In this document: piece after piece, positions 10,553 through 18,504 of the stretch
Numbering within the stretch: the first letter of the stretch is position 1
Layout of the letters: each line of letters opens with the position of its first letter
From: Chryseobacterium piperi
GTDB lineage: Bacteria; Bacteroidota; Bacteroidia; Flavobacteriales; Weeksellaceae
Direction: 5' to 3'
Assembly: GCF_002285635.2 (NCBI RefSeq)
Contig: NZ_CP023049.2
Coordinates: 3,472,001 to 3,536,000 of the forward strand
Length of the DNA: 64,000 nt
Program-made: the position numbers and the translations under genes
The notes under the pieces: model-generated
What the model saw: the letters and a program-made list of their open reading frames with translations, nothing else
The model's database searches: none
What the model was told of the DNA's origin: nothing

Positions 10553-10586
10553 AAAACCCGAAGTCGTAGAGATTTCGGGTTTTTTA
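10553..10586 (+). terminator. Terminator of the small transcript
   Basis: AAAACCCGAA pairs with TTCGGGTTTT (10 bp) and is followed by further T residues. Confidence 0.85.
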
Positions 10587-10610
10587 TTGCGCAATATTCA
10601 AACCTTGGTA

Positions 10611-10645
10611 AAAAAATAAGCTTTCAATTGAAAGCTTATTTTTTA
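10611..10645 (-). terminator. Palindromic terminator of the cytochrome lipoprotein pair
   Basis: AATAAGCTTTCAA and its complement form a 13-bp palindrome flanked by A6 and T6. The stop codon of the minus-strand gene ending at 10636 lies inside it. Confidence 0.85.
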
Positions 10646-10923
10646 TTTACAGAAATAAGGTAATCGTAAACCATTTGATGTTGATCATCATTCAGCTTAG
10701 CTTTTGGTGCCATTCTGCTTAAGGTTTTTATCCACCCTTGATCATCATGTTTTGCCGGATCCGGTAATTTGTGACATCTGTTACAAGAGTTTTCAAAAAT
10801 AGTTTTTCCCTGAGCCAGCTGTTCGGATGCAGTGTATTTTGGTCCTGTTACAGCGACGCTTTTAGGTCCACAGGAAACCATAAATATTGAACCTAGAATA
10901 ATACTTAAAATCAGCTTTTTCAT
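10636..10923 (-). CDS. Small monoheme cytochrome c lipoprotein (copy B)
   Basis: A 95-residue predicted lipoprotein. A short signal peptide ends in the lipobox FMVSC, so the mature protein begins at about Cys18. One heme c site, CNRCH, follows in a segment of the type GKTIFENSCNRCHKLPDP. A distal Met in RMAPKA is the likely sixth haem ligand. This is a minimal class I-like cytochrome c tethered to a periplasm-facing membrane, presumably an electron shuttle. It is a tandem paralogue of the gene ending 24 bases upstream; the two share lipobox, heme motif and the end QWVYDY/QMVYDY. The partner is unknown, although a cbb3 oxidase is encoded elsewhere in the window. Confidence 0.85.
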   Translation of the reverse strand: MKKLILSIILGSIFMVSCGPKSVAVTGPKYTASEQLAQGKTIFENSCNRCHKLPDPAKHDDQGWIKTLSRMAPKAKLNDDQHQMVYDYLISVNKK

Positions 10924-10947
10924 AATAATATTGTTTGGAGTTGATTA

Positions 10948-11241
10948 TTATTTTTTTGCAGAAACAATATAATCGTAAACCCATTGGTGTTGTTCATCTG
11001 TTAATTTGGCTTTTGGTGCCATCGCATTCATAATGCCCACCCATTGAACGGAATTATGTGATGTTGGGTCCGGGAGTTTGTGGCATCTTCCGCAAGAGTT
11101 TTCAAAAATAGTTTTCCCCTGTGCAATTTGTTCCGCAGTAGATGTTGCAGGCCCTATGGCAGATGTAGCCTTTGAGGCTTTTGGAGTACATGAAGCCAGC
11201 AAAACGGAAGTGAATAGTGCTACAGCGATTACTTTTTTCAT
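10948..11241 (-). CDS. Small monoheme cytochrome c lipoprotein (copy A)
   Basis: A 97-residue predicted lipoprotein with lipobox LLASC, a Ser/Thr/Ala linker, the heme-binding motif CGRCH and a conserved Met in NAMAPKAKL as likely axial ligand. It is the first gene of a two-gene minus-strand unit with its paralogue 24 bases downstream, and the pair arose by tandem duplication. It is likely anchored in a membrane facing the periplasm and should carry one electron at a time. No start ambiguity: MKK opens directly into the signal peptide. Confidence 0.85.
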   Translation of the reverse strand: MKKVIAVALFTSVLLASCTPKASKATSAIGPATSTAEQIAQGKTIFENSCGRCHKLPDPTSHNSVQWVGIMNAMAPKAKLTDEQHQWVYDYIVSAKK

Positions 11242-11382
11242 TGTTTCTTATATTTGATTAATAACAAATGTAACAAATAACCAATCTCGTTGATAAACTC
11301 AGGTCTAGTTTTAATTTAGAAGAAATAAAATTAAAGGTGATTTGTGAGGAGTTTTGATACATATTTTTATATTTTTGAATCG

Positions 11383-12378
11383 ATGAAATTTTCTACAGAA
11401 GAGTTAATAGAAGGAATACAATCAGGAAACAAACGCCTGATTGCAAAAGCTATTACTTTAGTTGAAAGTAAAAAAGCTGAACACAGGCTGCAGGCAGAAG
11501 AATTACTGAAAAGAATAATGCCTTTCACCGGAAACTCTACCAGGATTGGAGTAACGGGAGTTCCCGGAGCCGGAAAATCTACTTTTATTGAGAACTTTGG
11601 AAGGTTAGCGATTGCTAATGATAAAAAGGTTGCTGTACTGGCTATCGATCCAAGTTCGGCAATCAACAAAGGAAGTATTCTTGGAGATAAAACCAGGATG
11701 GAGGAATTGGCAAAAGAAGAAAATGCGTTCATTCGACCCTCTCCAAGTTCAGGATTTTTAGGTGGTGTTGCCAATACTACTTTTGAAACCATGATGATCT
11801 GTGAAGCAGCAGGATATGACTACATCCTGATTGAAACAGTAGGAGTCGGCCAATCTGAAGTTTTGGTCGCTGATATTACAGATGTCTTTCTTTTTCTTAA
11901 AATTATCGGAGGTGGAGATGAATTGCAGGGGATCAAAAGAGGGATCATGGAAATGGTAGATATCATTTTCATTAATAAAGTAGATGAGGTCAATCTACAA
12001 AAAGCAAAAAGCACAAAACTTGAGCTAAAACGTGCACTGGATTTTATTCCACCTAAAGAAAAAGGCTGGAAAGTTCCTGTTTTATTAGGTTCTGCACTTC
12101 AAAATGAAGGATTGGATGGTATTTATAATACTATTGATGAATTTATTGCGCTGAAAAAGAAAGCAGGAAGCTTTGAAGGAGTCAGAATCCAACAGGCTGA
12201 AAAGCGATTTGAATATTGGGTTCAGGAATATATTTTAGCCCTAATGAAAAAAAAGGATTCCGTAGAAGAGGCTTATCTTCAGCATAAAAAAAATGCTTCA
12301 GCTATGATTTCAAATCCAAGTACTGAAGCAAAATTATTTGTTGAAAAATTTCTTTCTAACGAAAAGGACCATAATTAA
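11383..12378 (+). CDS. meaB: Methylmalonyl-CoA mutase-associated GTPase MeaB
   Basis: A 331-residue G3E-family GTPase that guards adenosylcobalamin loading and reactivation of methylmalonyl-CoA mutase. Motifs in order: Walker A GVPGAGKST, the ArgK/MeaB signature IDPSSAINKGSILGDKTRM, ETVGVGQSE and the guanine-specificity motif NKVD. The ATG at 11383 is chosen over a GTG 13 codons upstream because family members begin close to this point (MKFSTEELIEGIQSG). Its target, the mutase large subunit, is encoded at 4687-6810. The stop codon overlaps the convergent minus-strand gene by 4 bases. Confidence 0.93.
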   Translation: MKFSTEELIEGIQSGNKRLIAKAITLVESKKAEHRLQAEELLKRIMPFTGNSTRIGVTGVPGAGKSTFIENFGRLAIANDKKVAVLAIDPSSAINKGSILGDKTRMEELAKEENAFIRPSPSSGFLGGVANTTFETMMICEAAGYDYILIETVGVGQSEVLVADITDVFLFLKIIGGGDELQGIKRGIMEMVDIIFINKVDEVNLQKAKSTKLELKRALDFIPPKEKGWKVPVLLGSALQNEGLDGIYNTIDEFIALKKKAGSFEGVRIQQAEKRFEYWVQEYILALMKKKDSVEEAYLQHKKNASAMISNPSTEAKLFVEKFLSNEKDHN

Positions 12379-12908
12379 GGAGTGGTCTCATTTTTTGAGA
12401 TGTACCCGTCATAGGTAATCGGCTGTCTGTCATTACTCCTGATTGAAGTAAATGCTTTACTGTTTTTATAGACTTCTATAATAATTTCGCTTACATTACT
12501 TACATCGTTGGGCTTTATTTTTACAATCCAGTTTCCTTTTTTGTTTTGGGATTTATTTACAGTAAAATCTTTTGAGGAAAAGCGATAGCTGTTTTTATCA
12601 TTGTTTCCGTACGTTGGGTTAAACAATCTTCCGAAATAGGGAAGGGTAACATTTACAACGTTATTTTTCAATTCAATAGTATAGGTTCCGTCAAGCTGGA
12701 ATATTCTTGTTGATGTTGAGTTCGGCATCGAATTGACGATGTTGATCACATCATAATTGGTAGGATTGGCACGCTCCGCATGAAAAGTAAACTCCTGCGA
12801 ATTGACTAATGCGTCTGTTATTTTGGAACTTACTGTATTCTGCGAAGAACAACTTTGGAAAAATACTAAAAGTCCAAAAACAAATATAAGTGAAATATAC
12901 TTTTTCAT
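12375..12908 (-). CDS. DUF4251-like lipoprotein
   Basis: A 177-residue predicted lipoprotein. The start MKKYISLIF is used, not the Met 14 codons upstream, because it gives a clean signal peptide with lipobox FFQSC. The mature part is beta-rich, with TYTIELKNNVVNVTLPYFGRL and a C-terminal DGYI, resembling the DUF4251 family common in Bacteroidota. That family assignment is from memory and unverified. The function is unknown; the protein is likely periplasmic and membrane-tethered. Its stop codon overlaps that of meaB, so the two genes converge without a visible terminator. Confidence 0.75.
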   Translation of the reverse strand: MKKYISLIFVFGLLVFFQSCSSQNTVSSKITDALVNSQEFTFHAERANPTNYDVINIVNSMPNSTSTRIFQLDGTYTIELKNNVVNVTLPYFGRLFNPTYGNNDKNSYRFSSKDFTVNKSQNKKGNWIVKIKPNDVSNVSEIIIEVYKNSKAFTSIRSNDRQPITYDGYISKNETTP

Positions 12909-13004
12909 AAGGGTAATAATTAGTACTTTTAAATAGCAAAATGTATGCAAATATATTATTTTGGAATAATAATTGTTAAAGTTGAATTATCAACACCCTA
13001 AACT

Positions 13005-13814
13005 ATGAAAATAACTTATTTATTAGGAGTAGGAGCAATGGCTTTATCGCTTGCAGCTTGTACCACAAACCCCATTACAGGGAGATCTTCTTTGCAATTA
13101 GCCAATAATTCAGAGATTTTGACGATGTCTTCACAAGAATACAGGAATACATTATCGAAATCTAAAATTGTAACTGGTACGGCAGATGCAAAAAGAGTGG
13201 TAACTGTAGGGAGTAGGATAAAAAATGCAGCAGAAAGATACTACCAAAGTATCGGAAGATCTGCAGATCTTGCTAACTATAATTGGGAATTCAATCTTAT
13301 ACAGAGTAATGAGCTAAATGCCTGGGCTATGCCGGGAGGTAAAGTTGCTGTATATACAGGTATATTGCCGGTAACTAAAGATGACAACGGTTTGGCTGTT
13401 GTATTAGGTCATGAAGTTTCTCATGCTTTAGCGGGTCACGGTAATGAAAGAATTTCTCAGGGGATGGTAGCCCAGTATGGGGGAGCCATTTTAGGTGGAA
13501 CCATTACCAATGCACAATGGGCAAGTGTTTTCCAAAGAGTATATCCTATAGGATCACAGGTCGCTTTATTAAAATACGGAAGGAATCAAGAATCTGAGGC
13601 GGATAAAATGGGACTATATCTGATGTCCATGGCTGGTTATGATCCAAGGGCAGCAATTCCTTTTTGGAGCAGAATGGGAAGTGCTTCTTCAGGAGGAAAC
13701 AGACAACCTCAGTTTTTATCAACCCACCCTAATCCTGAAACCAGAATCTCAGATATACAAAGGGACTTACCAAAAGCTTTAGAATATTATAAGGCAGCTG
13801 GAGGTAAAATATAA
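13005..13814 (+). CDS. M48-family zinc metallopeptidase lipoprotein
   Basis: A 269-residue protein with a lipoprotein signal peptide (lipobox LSLAAC). The catalytic domain carries HEVSHALAGH at about residue 136 and the third zinc ligand in NQESEADKMGL, both standard for M48 peptidases. It resembles the short, LoiP-like periplasmic members that degrade misfolded or unassembled outer-membrane proteins. It has no TPR domain, unlike BepA. An AWAMPGGKVAVYTGIL segment before the zinc site is the usual family substrate-side strand. It is transcribed alone; a long stem-loop follows. Confidence 0.9.
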   Translation: MKITYLLGVGAMALSLAACTTNPITGRSSLQLANNSEILTMSSQEYRNTLSKSKIVTGTADAKRVVTVGSRIKNAAERYYQSIGRSADLANYNWEFNLIQSNELNAWAMPGGKVAVYTGILPVTKDDNGLAVVLGHEVSHALAGHGNERISQGMVAQYGGAILGGTITNAQWASVFQRVYPIGSQVALLKYGRNQESEADKMGLYLMSMAGYDPRAAIPFWSRMGSASSGGNRQPQFLSTHPNPETRISDIQRDLPKALEYYKAAGGKI

Positions 13815-13835
13815 TAGATTTCAATTCTGAATAAT

Positions 13836-13875
13836 AGCCTTATTAAATTTTTACTAAATTTGATAAGGCTTTAAA
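13836..13875 (+). terminator. Stem-loop after the M48 gene, overlapping the next promoter
   Basis: AGCCTTAT pairs with ATAAGGCT and AAATTT with AAATTT inside, giving an approximately 14-bp interrupted stem; the T-tract is short. The 3' half also contains a -7 box TAAATTTG (13855-13862) for the following gene. Confidence 0.6.
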
Positions 13876-13893
13876 TCACTTAAACACAATATT

Positions 13894-14211
13894 ATGAAAA
13901 GTATCTCAATTACAGGACTTGTACTTCTAGCAGTTTCAGCTTTACTTTTTTACCTAACGACAGACTTCGCTGTTGAACAGATTAAACTGTCTCATATCAT
14001 GGGAATCATGGGTGGGATTGGAATCGGGCTTATTATTGGCGGAATGGTAGGGTATTTGAGTAAGGGAAGTGCAATGAAAGAAGAGCAGAAAAGAAGAGAG
14101 TTTAAACAATTGCAGAAAGAAAAAGAAGAGTTGGAAAAACAAGCTGTTGAAATTGCAAGACGTCAATTCGAATTGGACAATCAGAATAAAAATCAAAATC
14201 CTCAAATTTAA
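13894..14211 (+). CDS. Small membrane protein with C-terminal coiled coil
   Basis: A 105-residue protein of unknown function. Two hydrophobic segments (about residues 5-22 and 30-52, the second rich in Gly: IMGGIGIGLIIGGMVG) form a membrane hairpin. They are followed by a highly charged helix rich in Lys, Glu and Gln (about residues 58-98) that should form a cytoplasmic coiled coil. A good -7 box lies 32 bases upstream and the stop codon is inside its own terminator, so it is a single-gene unit. Confidence 0.75.
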   Translation: MKSISITGLVLLAVSALLFYLTTDFAVEQIKLSHIMGIMGGIGIGLIIGGMVGYLSKGSAMKEEQKRREFKQLQKEKEELEKQAVEIARRQFELDNQNKNQNPQI

Positions 14212-14228
14212 TATTTGAGGATTTTTTT
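14197..14228 (+). terminator. Terminator overlapping the stop codon of the small membrane protein
   Basis: AATCCTCAAAT pairs with ATTTGAGGATT (11 bp), followed by T6; the TAA stop lies in the loop. Confidence 0.9.
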
Positions 14229-14249
14229 ATAGATGTTATTTTCTTCAGA

Positions 14250-14867
14250 TTAGAATTTGTATCCTAAACCTACCATAAATAGGTTGGGACGATTGTCATA
14301 TCTGATTTCTTCTCCTGATACTCTGTTGACAAAGTTTCTTTGATCCTTACTGAACGCGCCTTCATACCTTGCATTGATCAGTAATTTTTTAATTTCAAGT
14401 TGCGCTCCAAACTGATAGCCAACAGTAAAGTTATCTCTGGCGTTTTCCTTGAAATCATTGAATGTATCTTCTTTGCTTAAGTTATAACTTGCAACAGGTC
14501 CTATAAATACTCCCAGCATGTCACCCAATACTTTATGTCCTACAAGTACCGGTAAATCGATACGATTGCTTCTTACATTAAATGTAGTATTAGATACAGG
14601 GTCTGTAAATTCGTTCTTAAAAGTAGTGTAATATAATTCCGGCATTAAGAAAAATGCCATAGGAAGGCTCGCTTTCACGGAAAGCCCGATGTTAAACCCT
14701 ACATTGTTTTTACCTTTGTTTTCTATTGTTGCACTTGCCGTATTAGAGATGTTTCTCCAAGAAGGTGATCCTGTTGGAAAAATTAGATTGGCTTTACCTG
14801 CAAGAGAAATCTGTGCAGAAGCGAACATAGATAGGCCTAATAGTGCTACACTAAATATTTGTTTCAT
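14250..14867 (-). CDS. Outer-membrane beta-barrel protein (PorT-like)
   Basis: A 205-residue protein with a signal peptide cleaved after ASA (MKQIFSVALLGLSMFASA) and alternating amphipathic strands. It ends in LFMVGLGYKF with a C-terminal Phe, the usual signature of an outer-membrane barrel. This is the eight- to ten-stranded small-barrel class common in Bacteroidota. Its start overlaps the end of the upstream ABC ATPase gene by 17 bases, so it is likely translationally coupled to a lipid-transport operon. That context hints at a role in outer-membrane lipid homeostasis, which is inference. Confidence 0.8.
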   Translation of the reverse strand: MKQIFSVALLGLSMFASAQISLAGKANLIFPTGSPSWRNISNTASATIENKGKNNVGFNIGLSVKASLPMAFFLMPELYYTTFKNEFTDPVSNTTFNVRSNRIDLPVLVGHKVLGDMLGVFIGPVASYNLSKEDTFNDFKENARDNFTVGYQFGAQLEIKKLLINARYEGAFSKDQRNFVNRVSGEEIRYDNRPNLFMVGLGYKF

Positions 14868-15666
14868 TTTCGTCTAGTTTTGTGATCGTATTTTCAATAG
14901 TTTTATTATTCTCGAGTAAATACACTCTCAATTCTTTAAATAGCTCTGATGAGTAAACGAAATCGATAAGATTTTTATTGCCTGCAGTGATCAGAATATC
15001 TTTATTTCCTTCCCATTCTTTGATCCCTAGTCTCAGGTAAACAATCTTTTCACCAATCGTCATTACAGAGTTCATGTCATGCGTGTTAATGATTGTGGTT
15101 GTGTTATATTCTTTTGTAATTTCAAGCAAAAGGTCATCAATTACATTTGAAGTATATGGATCCAGCCCTGAATTGGGCTCATCACAGAATAAATATTTTG
15201 GATTGTTGACAATAGCTCTTGCAATAGCTACCCGTTTCTGCATTCCCCCGGAAATTTCTGATGGGAATTTTCTGTTAGCCTTATCTAAATGTACCCTTCC
15301 GATTACCTCAAAAACTCTTTTTTTCTTTTCTCTGAAACTAAGATTAGTGAACATGTCCAGTGGAAACATAATATTCTCTTCCACGGTTAGGGAGTCAAAT
15401 AATGCACTTCCCTGAAATACCGTTCCGATTTCCGAACGTAAATGTTGTTTTTCATCACGGGTCATGGTATTGATGTCTTTACCATCAAACAGAATTTCTC
15501 CTGAAGACGGCTGATAAACATTCAATAAACTTTTAAGGAATACCGTTTTTCCGGATCCACTTTGTCCGATAATAAGATTTACTTTGCCTTTATCAAAAGA
15601 AGTTGAAATTCCTTTAAGTACTTCAACGTCACCAAAACTTTTTTTAAGATCTTTTACCTCAATCAT
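14851..15666 (-). CDS. ABC transporter ATPase, MlaF-type
   Basis: A 271-residue ATP-binding subunit. The start is set at MIEVKDLKKSFG, whose ATG shares one base with the permease stop codon; the 20 codons upstream have no family character. Motifs: Walker A GQSGSGKT, signature SGGMQKR, Walker B YLFCDEPNSGLD and the switch His in INTHD. With the permease upstream it forms the core of an Mla/MCE-type transporter that moves phospholipids between inner and outer membrane. An MCE-domain (MlaD) protein is encoded 17 kb away at 32918-33868. Other operons of this type also carry a distant MCE gene, so pairing is plausible but unproven. Confidence 0.88.
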   Translation of the reverse strand: MIEVKDLKKSFGDVEVLKGISTSFDKGKVNLIIGQSGSGKTVFLKSLLNVYQPSSGEILFDGKDINTMTRDEKQHLRSEIGTVFQGSALFDSLTVEENIMFPLDMFTNLSFREKKKRVFEVIGRVHLDKANRKFPSEISGGMQKRVAIARAIVNNPKYLFCDEPNSGLDPYTSNVIDDLLLEITKEYNTTTIINTHDMNSVMTIGEKIVYLRLGIKEWEGNKDILITAGNKNLIDFVYSSELFKELRVYLLENNKTIENTITKLDENETNI

Positions 15667-16418
15667 TAGCTTAATATTAATTGGGTTAATATTAATTCGG
15701 AGATGATGATGAACACCATGGTCCAAACTACAGCTTGCGTACTTGCTCTACCTACCTCCAGTGAACCTCCTTTTACAAAATAACCGAAATAAGAAGGAAC
15801 CGTTGCAATAACAAATGCAAAAACGGTAGTCTTTATAAATGCATAATAAATAAATAGATTAGGCATGTACATTTGTATCCCTGTTATATAGTCGGATTCG
15901 GTCCAGTTTCCTGTAAGCATTCCGGCGATATAACCTCCACCAATACCAAATACAATGCTAATGGCAATAAGAAGGGGGTTAAAAATAACGCACGCAATTA
16001 TTTTTGGAAGGATCAGAAAGTTAGGAGAGTTTACTCCCATGATATCCAATGCATCAATTTGTTCGGAGACCCTCATTGTGCCTATACTCGAAGCAATATA
16101 TGAGCCTACTTTACCGGCTAAAATTAAGCTGATAATAGTCGGTGAAAATTCCAATACCAATACAGCTTTTGTTGCATATCCTACAAATGAAGTAGGGATA
16201 GGAAAAGAAGAAGCATCAAAATTATTAAACATCTGAATGGCTACTACAGCTCCAACAAATATAGATGTGAATATAACCAACCCGAATGAGTTGACTCCCA
16301 AATCGTTTATTTCTCTCATAAACAGCTTCCAAAAAACCCTCATTTTCTGGGGCTTTTGCATGGATTTACCAAGAAGGATCATATATTCTCCAACCGCTGT
16401 AAAAAACTTTCTTAACAT
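15666..16418 (-). CDS. ABC transporter permease, MlaE-type
   Basis: A 250-residue inner-membrane protein of the MlaE/YrbE family. An amphipathic N-terminal helix (MLRKFFTAVGEYMILLG) is followed by five to six membrane segments. The family's central EQIDALDIMGV motif, which contacts the ATPase, lies around residues 138-148. It starts the minus-strand operon permease, ATPase, small barrel, with overlapping or nearly overlapping junctions. It is the lipid-conducting subunit of a presumed retrograde or anterograde phospholipid transporter. Confidence 0.88.
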   Translation of the reverse strand: MLRKFFTAVGEYMILLGKSMQKPQKMRVFWKLFMREINDLGVNSFGLVIFTSIFVGAVVAIQMFNNFDASSFPIPTSFVGYATKAVLVLEFSPTIISLILAGKVGSYIASSIGTMRVSEQIDALDIMGVNSPNFLILPKIIACVIFNPLLIAISIVFGIGGGYIAGMLTGNWTESDYITGIQMYMPNLFIYYAFIKTTVFAFVIATVPSYFGYFVKGGSLEVGRASTQAVVWTMVFIIISELILTQLILS

Positions 16419-16453
16419 TCTGCTAAATTAGACTTTTTTTATTAAAGGATTCT

Positions 16454-17824
16454 TTATTTTGCTTTTTTATCTCCACCCACCATCAACAAAATAGTTTTTA
16501 AAATAATGATCAGATCCAGGACAAAACTCCAGTTTCTTACATAAAAAGCATCTGCAAGGACACGTTTTTTCATTTGAACCTCTACATCTCCCAAATCCCC
16601 CCTTAAACCGCTAACCTGTGCCAATCCCGTAATTCCTGGATTCACCATACTTCTAAGACTGTATCTTCCAATTTTCGGTTTGTAATAATTATCTACAGCC
16701 AGCATATGTGGGCGGGGGCCTACGATAGACATCTCTCCTTTCAATACATTAATAAATTGTGGCATCTCATCCAGGCTTGTCTTCCTCAGAAATTTCCCAA
16801 ATTCTGTAATTCTGGAATCATTCTGCGATGTTGTTTTCGTTGTTGACTCATCATTGACTACCATGGTTCTAAACTTCAGACAATTAAATACTTCCTCGTG
16901 AAAACCATATCTTTTCTGTATGAAAAAAATAGGCCCTTTTGAGGATAATTTGATGACAATGGCAATGATGGGAAATAACCACGAACAAATTCCAACCATT
17001 ACCAATAATGAAAAGATAATATCAAAAAGCCTCTTAAAAAGATAATTAGAATAATAATCCAGAGGATATTTGATCTGATTTAAAACAGGCTGTGTCTCAA
17101 CATATCCCAAATCGTAAGAGAATAAGTCTGTTTGTGATATATTAGGAATCAGTGATATATGTACTTTATTGGCTTCTGCTAATCTGAAAATTTCAACTTC
17201 CGTTTTCGGACTGAACGTATTTTCCAAAGGCAGAAATAAAGTATGAATACCATTGTTTCTCCAAAAATACTGAAGTTCATCCATCTGGATTTCGTCAGGA
17301 TTATATTCGAAAATTTGGTATCCGTAGTCTTTTCTTTCCTTTAAAATACTTTTTAGAATTTGGGTAGAGGTGTTCTCACTGAGAAACATCACATTTCTGT
17401 TATTGATTCCCAGAGATCTCAAATATTTGATTCCAAAATAAATAAAAGATTTTGTAATAAATATAAAGGAGAACAGGTACAAAGACAGCCACGACAATTC
17501 CGAACTGAAAAATTTATTATTACTTACTTTTCTTATCAGCAGTAAGCCCAGTACAAATAAGATAAAATGCGTTACAATACGTTCTATAAAAATAGTGTAT
17601 GTAAGATTTCTCCGGATATTATAAATTTTGGTTCTTCCGCTTAATAAAACCCAAAAGGATATCAGCAAAAGCAAAGGGAACGAATTCTCATACCAGATAT
17701 CCCTGTTGTGTAGTATATCCTGATTTCTGCTTAAAAAAAAGAATATGAAAACAGATGCAATAACCACGAGGTCAAGCAAAAGGATAATCGATTTTAAATA
17801 TCTAGAGTATCGAATTCTCTGCAT
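16454..17824 (-). CDS. Polyprenyl-phosphate sugar phosphotransferase (WcaJ/exopolysaccharide initiation)
   Basis: A 456-residue integral membrane protein. Four to five hydrophobic helices in the first 130 residues precede a CoA-binding-like region and then the catalytic bacterial sugar transferase domain (from KRLFDIIFSLL, about residue 265). The domain carries KFRTM, the segment LRKTSLDEMPQFINVLKGEMS and VGPRPH, all hallmarks of the family. It transfers a sugar-1-phosphate from a nucleotide sugar to undecaprenyl phosphate, starting capsule or exopolysaccharide repeat units. It stands apart from the glycosyltransferase/flippase pair at 36.8-39.2 kb but could feed the same pathway. The sugar specificity is not readable. 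Confidence 0.88.
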   Translation of the reverse strand: MQRIRYSRYLKSIILLLDLVVIASVFIFFFLSRNQDILHNRDIWYENSFPLLLLISFWVLLSGRTKIYNIRRNLTYTIFIERIVTHFILFVLGLLLIRKVSNNKFFSSELSWLSLYLFSFIFITKSFIYFGIKYLRSLGINNRNVMFLSENTSTQILKSILKERKDYGYQIFEYNPDEIQMDELQYFWRNNGIHTLFLPLENTFSPKTEVEIFRLAEANKVHISLIPNISQTDLFSYDLGYVETQPVLNQIKYPLDYYSNYLFKRLFDIIFSLLVMVGICSWLFPIIAIVIKLSSKGPIFFIQKRYGFHEEVFNCLKFRTMVVNDESTTKTTSQNDSRITEFGKFLRKTSLDEMPQFINVLKGEMSIVGPRPHMLAVDNYYKPKIGRYSLRSMVNPGITGLAQVSGLRGDLGDVEVQMKKRVLADAFYVRNWSFVLDLIIILKTILLMVGGDKKAK

Positions 17825-17867
17825 CTATCACTATATAAGGGATACGAGGAGCTAAGATAAACAATTT

Positions 17868-18497
17868 TTACGGGATATTGAGGTATTTATGCGTCTGAAC
17901 AGAAGCCTGCCATTCAGGATTTTCTAAAATGAAATCTGTAATTTTAGGATACATCTCATCTCGCTTACTCCATTCACTTTGGAGGTATAGTTTACAGTCT
18001 TTTGAAACTTTAGCAGCTTGTTCTTGTGCAAATGAAAAATCATGGTTATTGAAAATAATAACTTTCAATTCACTCGCCTTTTCGTATACCTCTTCTTTAG
18101 GAAGTCCTGTTTTTTTTGGAGAAAGAGTGATCCAATCTAATTGGCCACTTACAGGATAGGCTCCTGAGGTTTCAATATGTATGGTACATCCCAGGTCTTT
18201 TAACCGGGATGTCAAAATATCTAAATTCCACATCAAAGGCTCACCACCAGTTAAAACAATTGTTTTACAATGTTTTGCTGCTGTTTCTGCAATTTCTTCC
18301 GCATTCATCAGTGGATGTAGGTCCGGGTTCCAGCTTTCCTTCACATCACACCAGTGGCATCCTACGTCACAGCCACCCAATCTTATAAAGTATGCTGCTT
18401 TTCCGGTGTGTGCCCCTTCTCCTTGTAAAGTGTAAAAATGCTCCATAACAGGGAGCATTTTACCTTCTTTTAATAAAATATCTTCTTCTTTGTTCAT
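17868..18497 (-). CDS. queE: 7-carboxy-7-deazaguanine synthase
   Basis: A 209-residue radical SAM enzyme of queuosine biosynthesis; it contracts 6-carboxytetrahydropterin to 7-carboxy-7-deazaguanine. The N-terminal substrate motif FYTLQGEGAHTGKAAYF is followed by the iron-sulfur cluster motif CDVGCHWC and the SAM-binding TGGEPLMW. The ending QTHKYLNIP is typical for QueE. It follows folD by 7 bases and is likely co-transcribed with it; both use pterin/folate chemistry, though not directly linked. Confidence 0.93.
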   Translation of the reverse strand: MNKEEDILLKEGKMLPVMEHFYTLQGEGAHTGKAAYFIRLGGCDVGCHWCDVKESWNPDLHPLMNAEEIAETAAKHCKTIVLTGGEPLMWNLDILTSRLKDLGCTIHIETSGAYPVSGQLDWITLSPKKTGLPKEEVYEKASELKVIIFNNHDFSFAQEQAAKVSKDCKLYLQSEWSKRDEMYPKITDFILENPEWQASVQTHKYLNIP

Positions 18498-18504
18498 TTT
18501 AAAA

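Larger units (their letters stand above)
10402..10586 (+). ncRNA. Candidate small stand-alone transcript
   Basis: A perfect -7 box (TATATTTG, 10402-10409) is followed about 145 bases later by an intrinsic terminator with no full-length gene between. ACGAAGC at 10445-10451 can pair with GCTTCGT near 10506, enclosing most of a 25-codon frame. The next genes run towards it on the other strand, so this is not the leader of an adjacent gene. It may be a small RNA, a peptide mRNA or an orphaned attenuator. No Rfam family was recognised by eye. Confidence 0.45.

Noticed and set aside
11367..11792. 141-codon minus-strand open frame
   Set aside because: It is antisense to the conserved GTPase core of meaB and has no recognisable features of its own.
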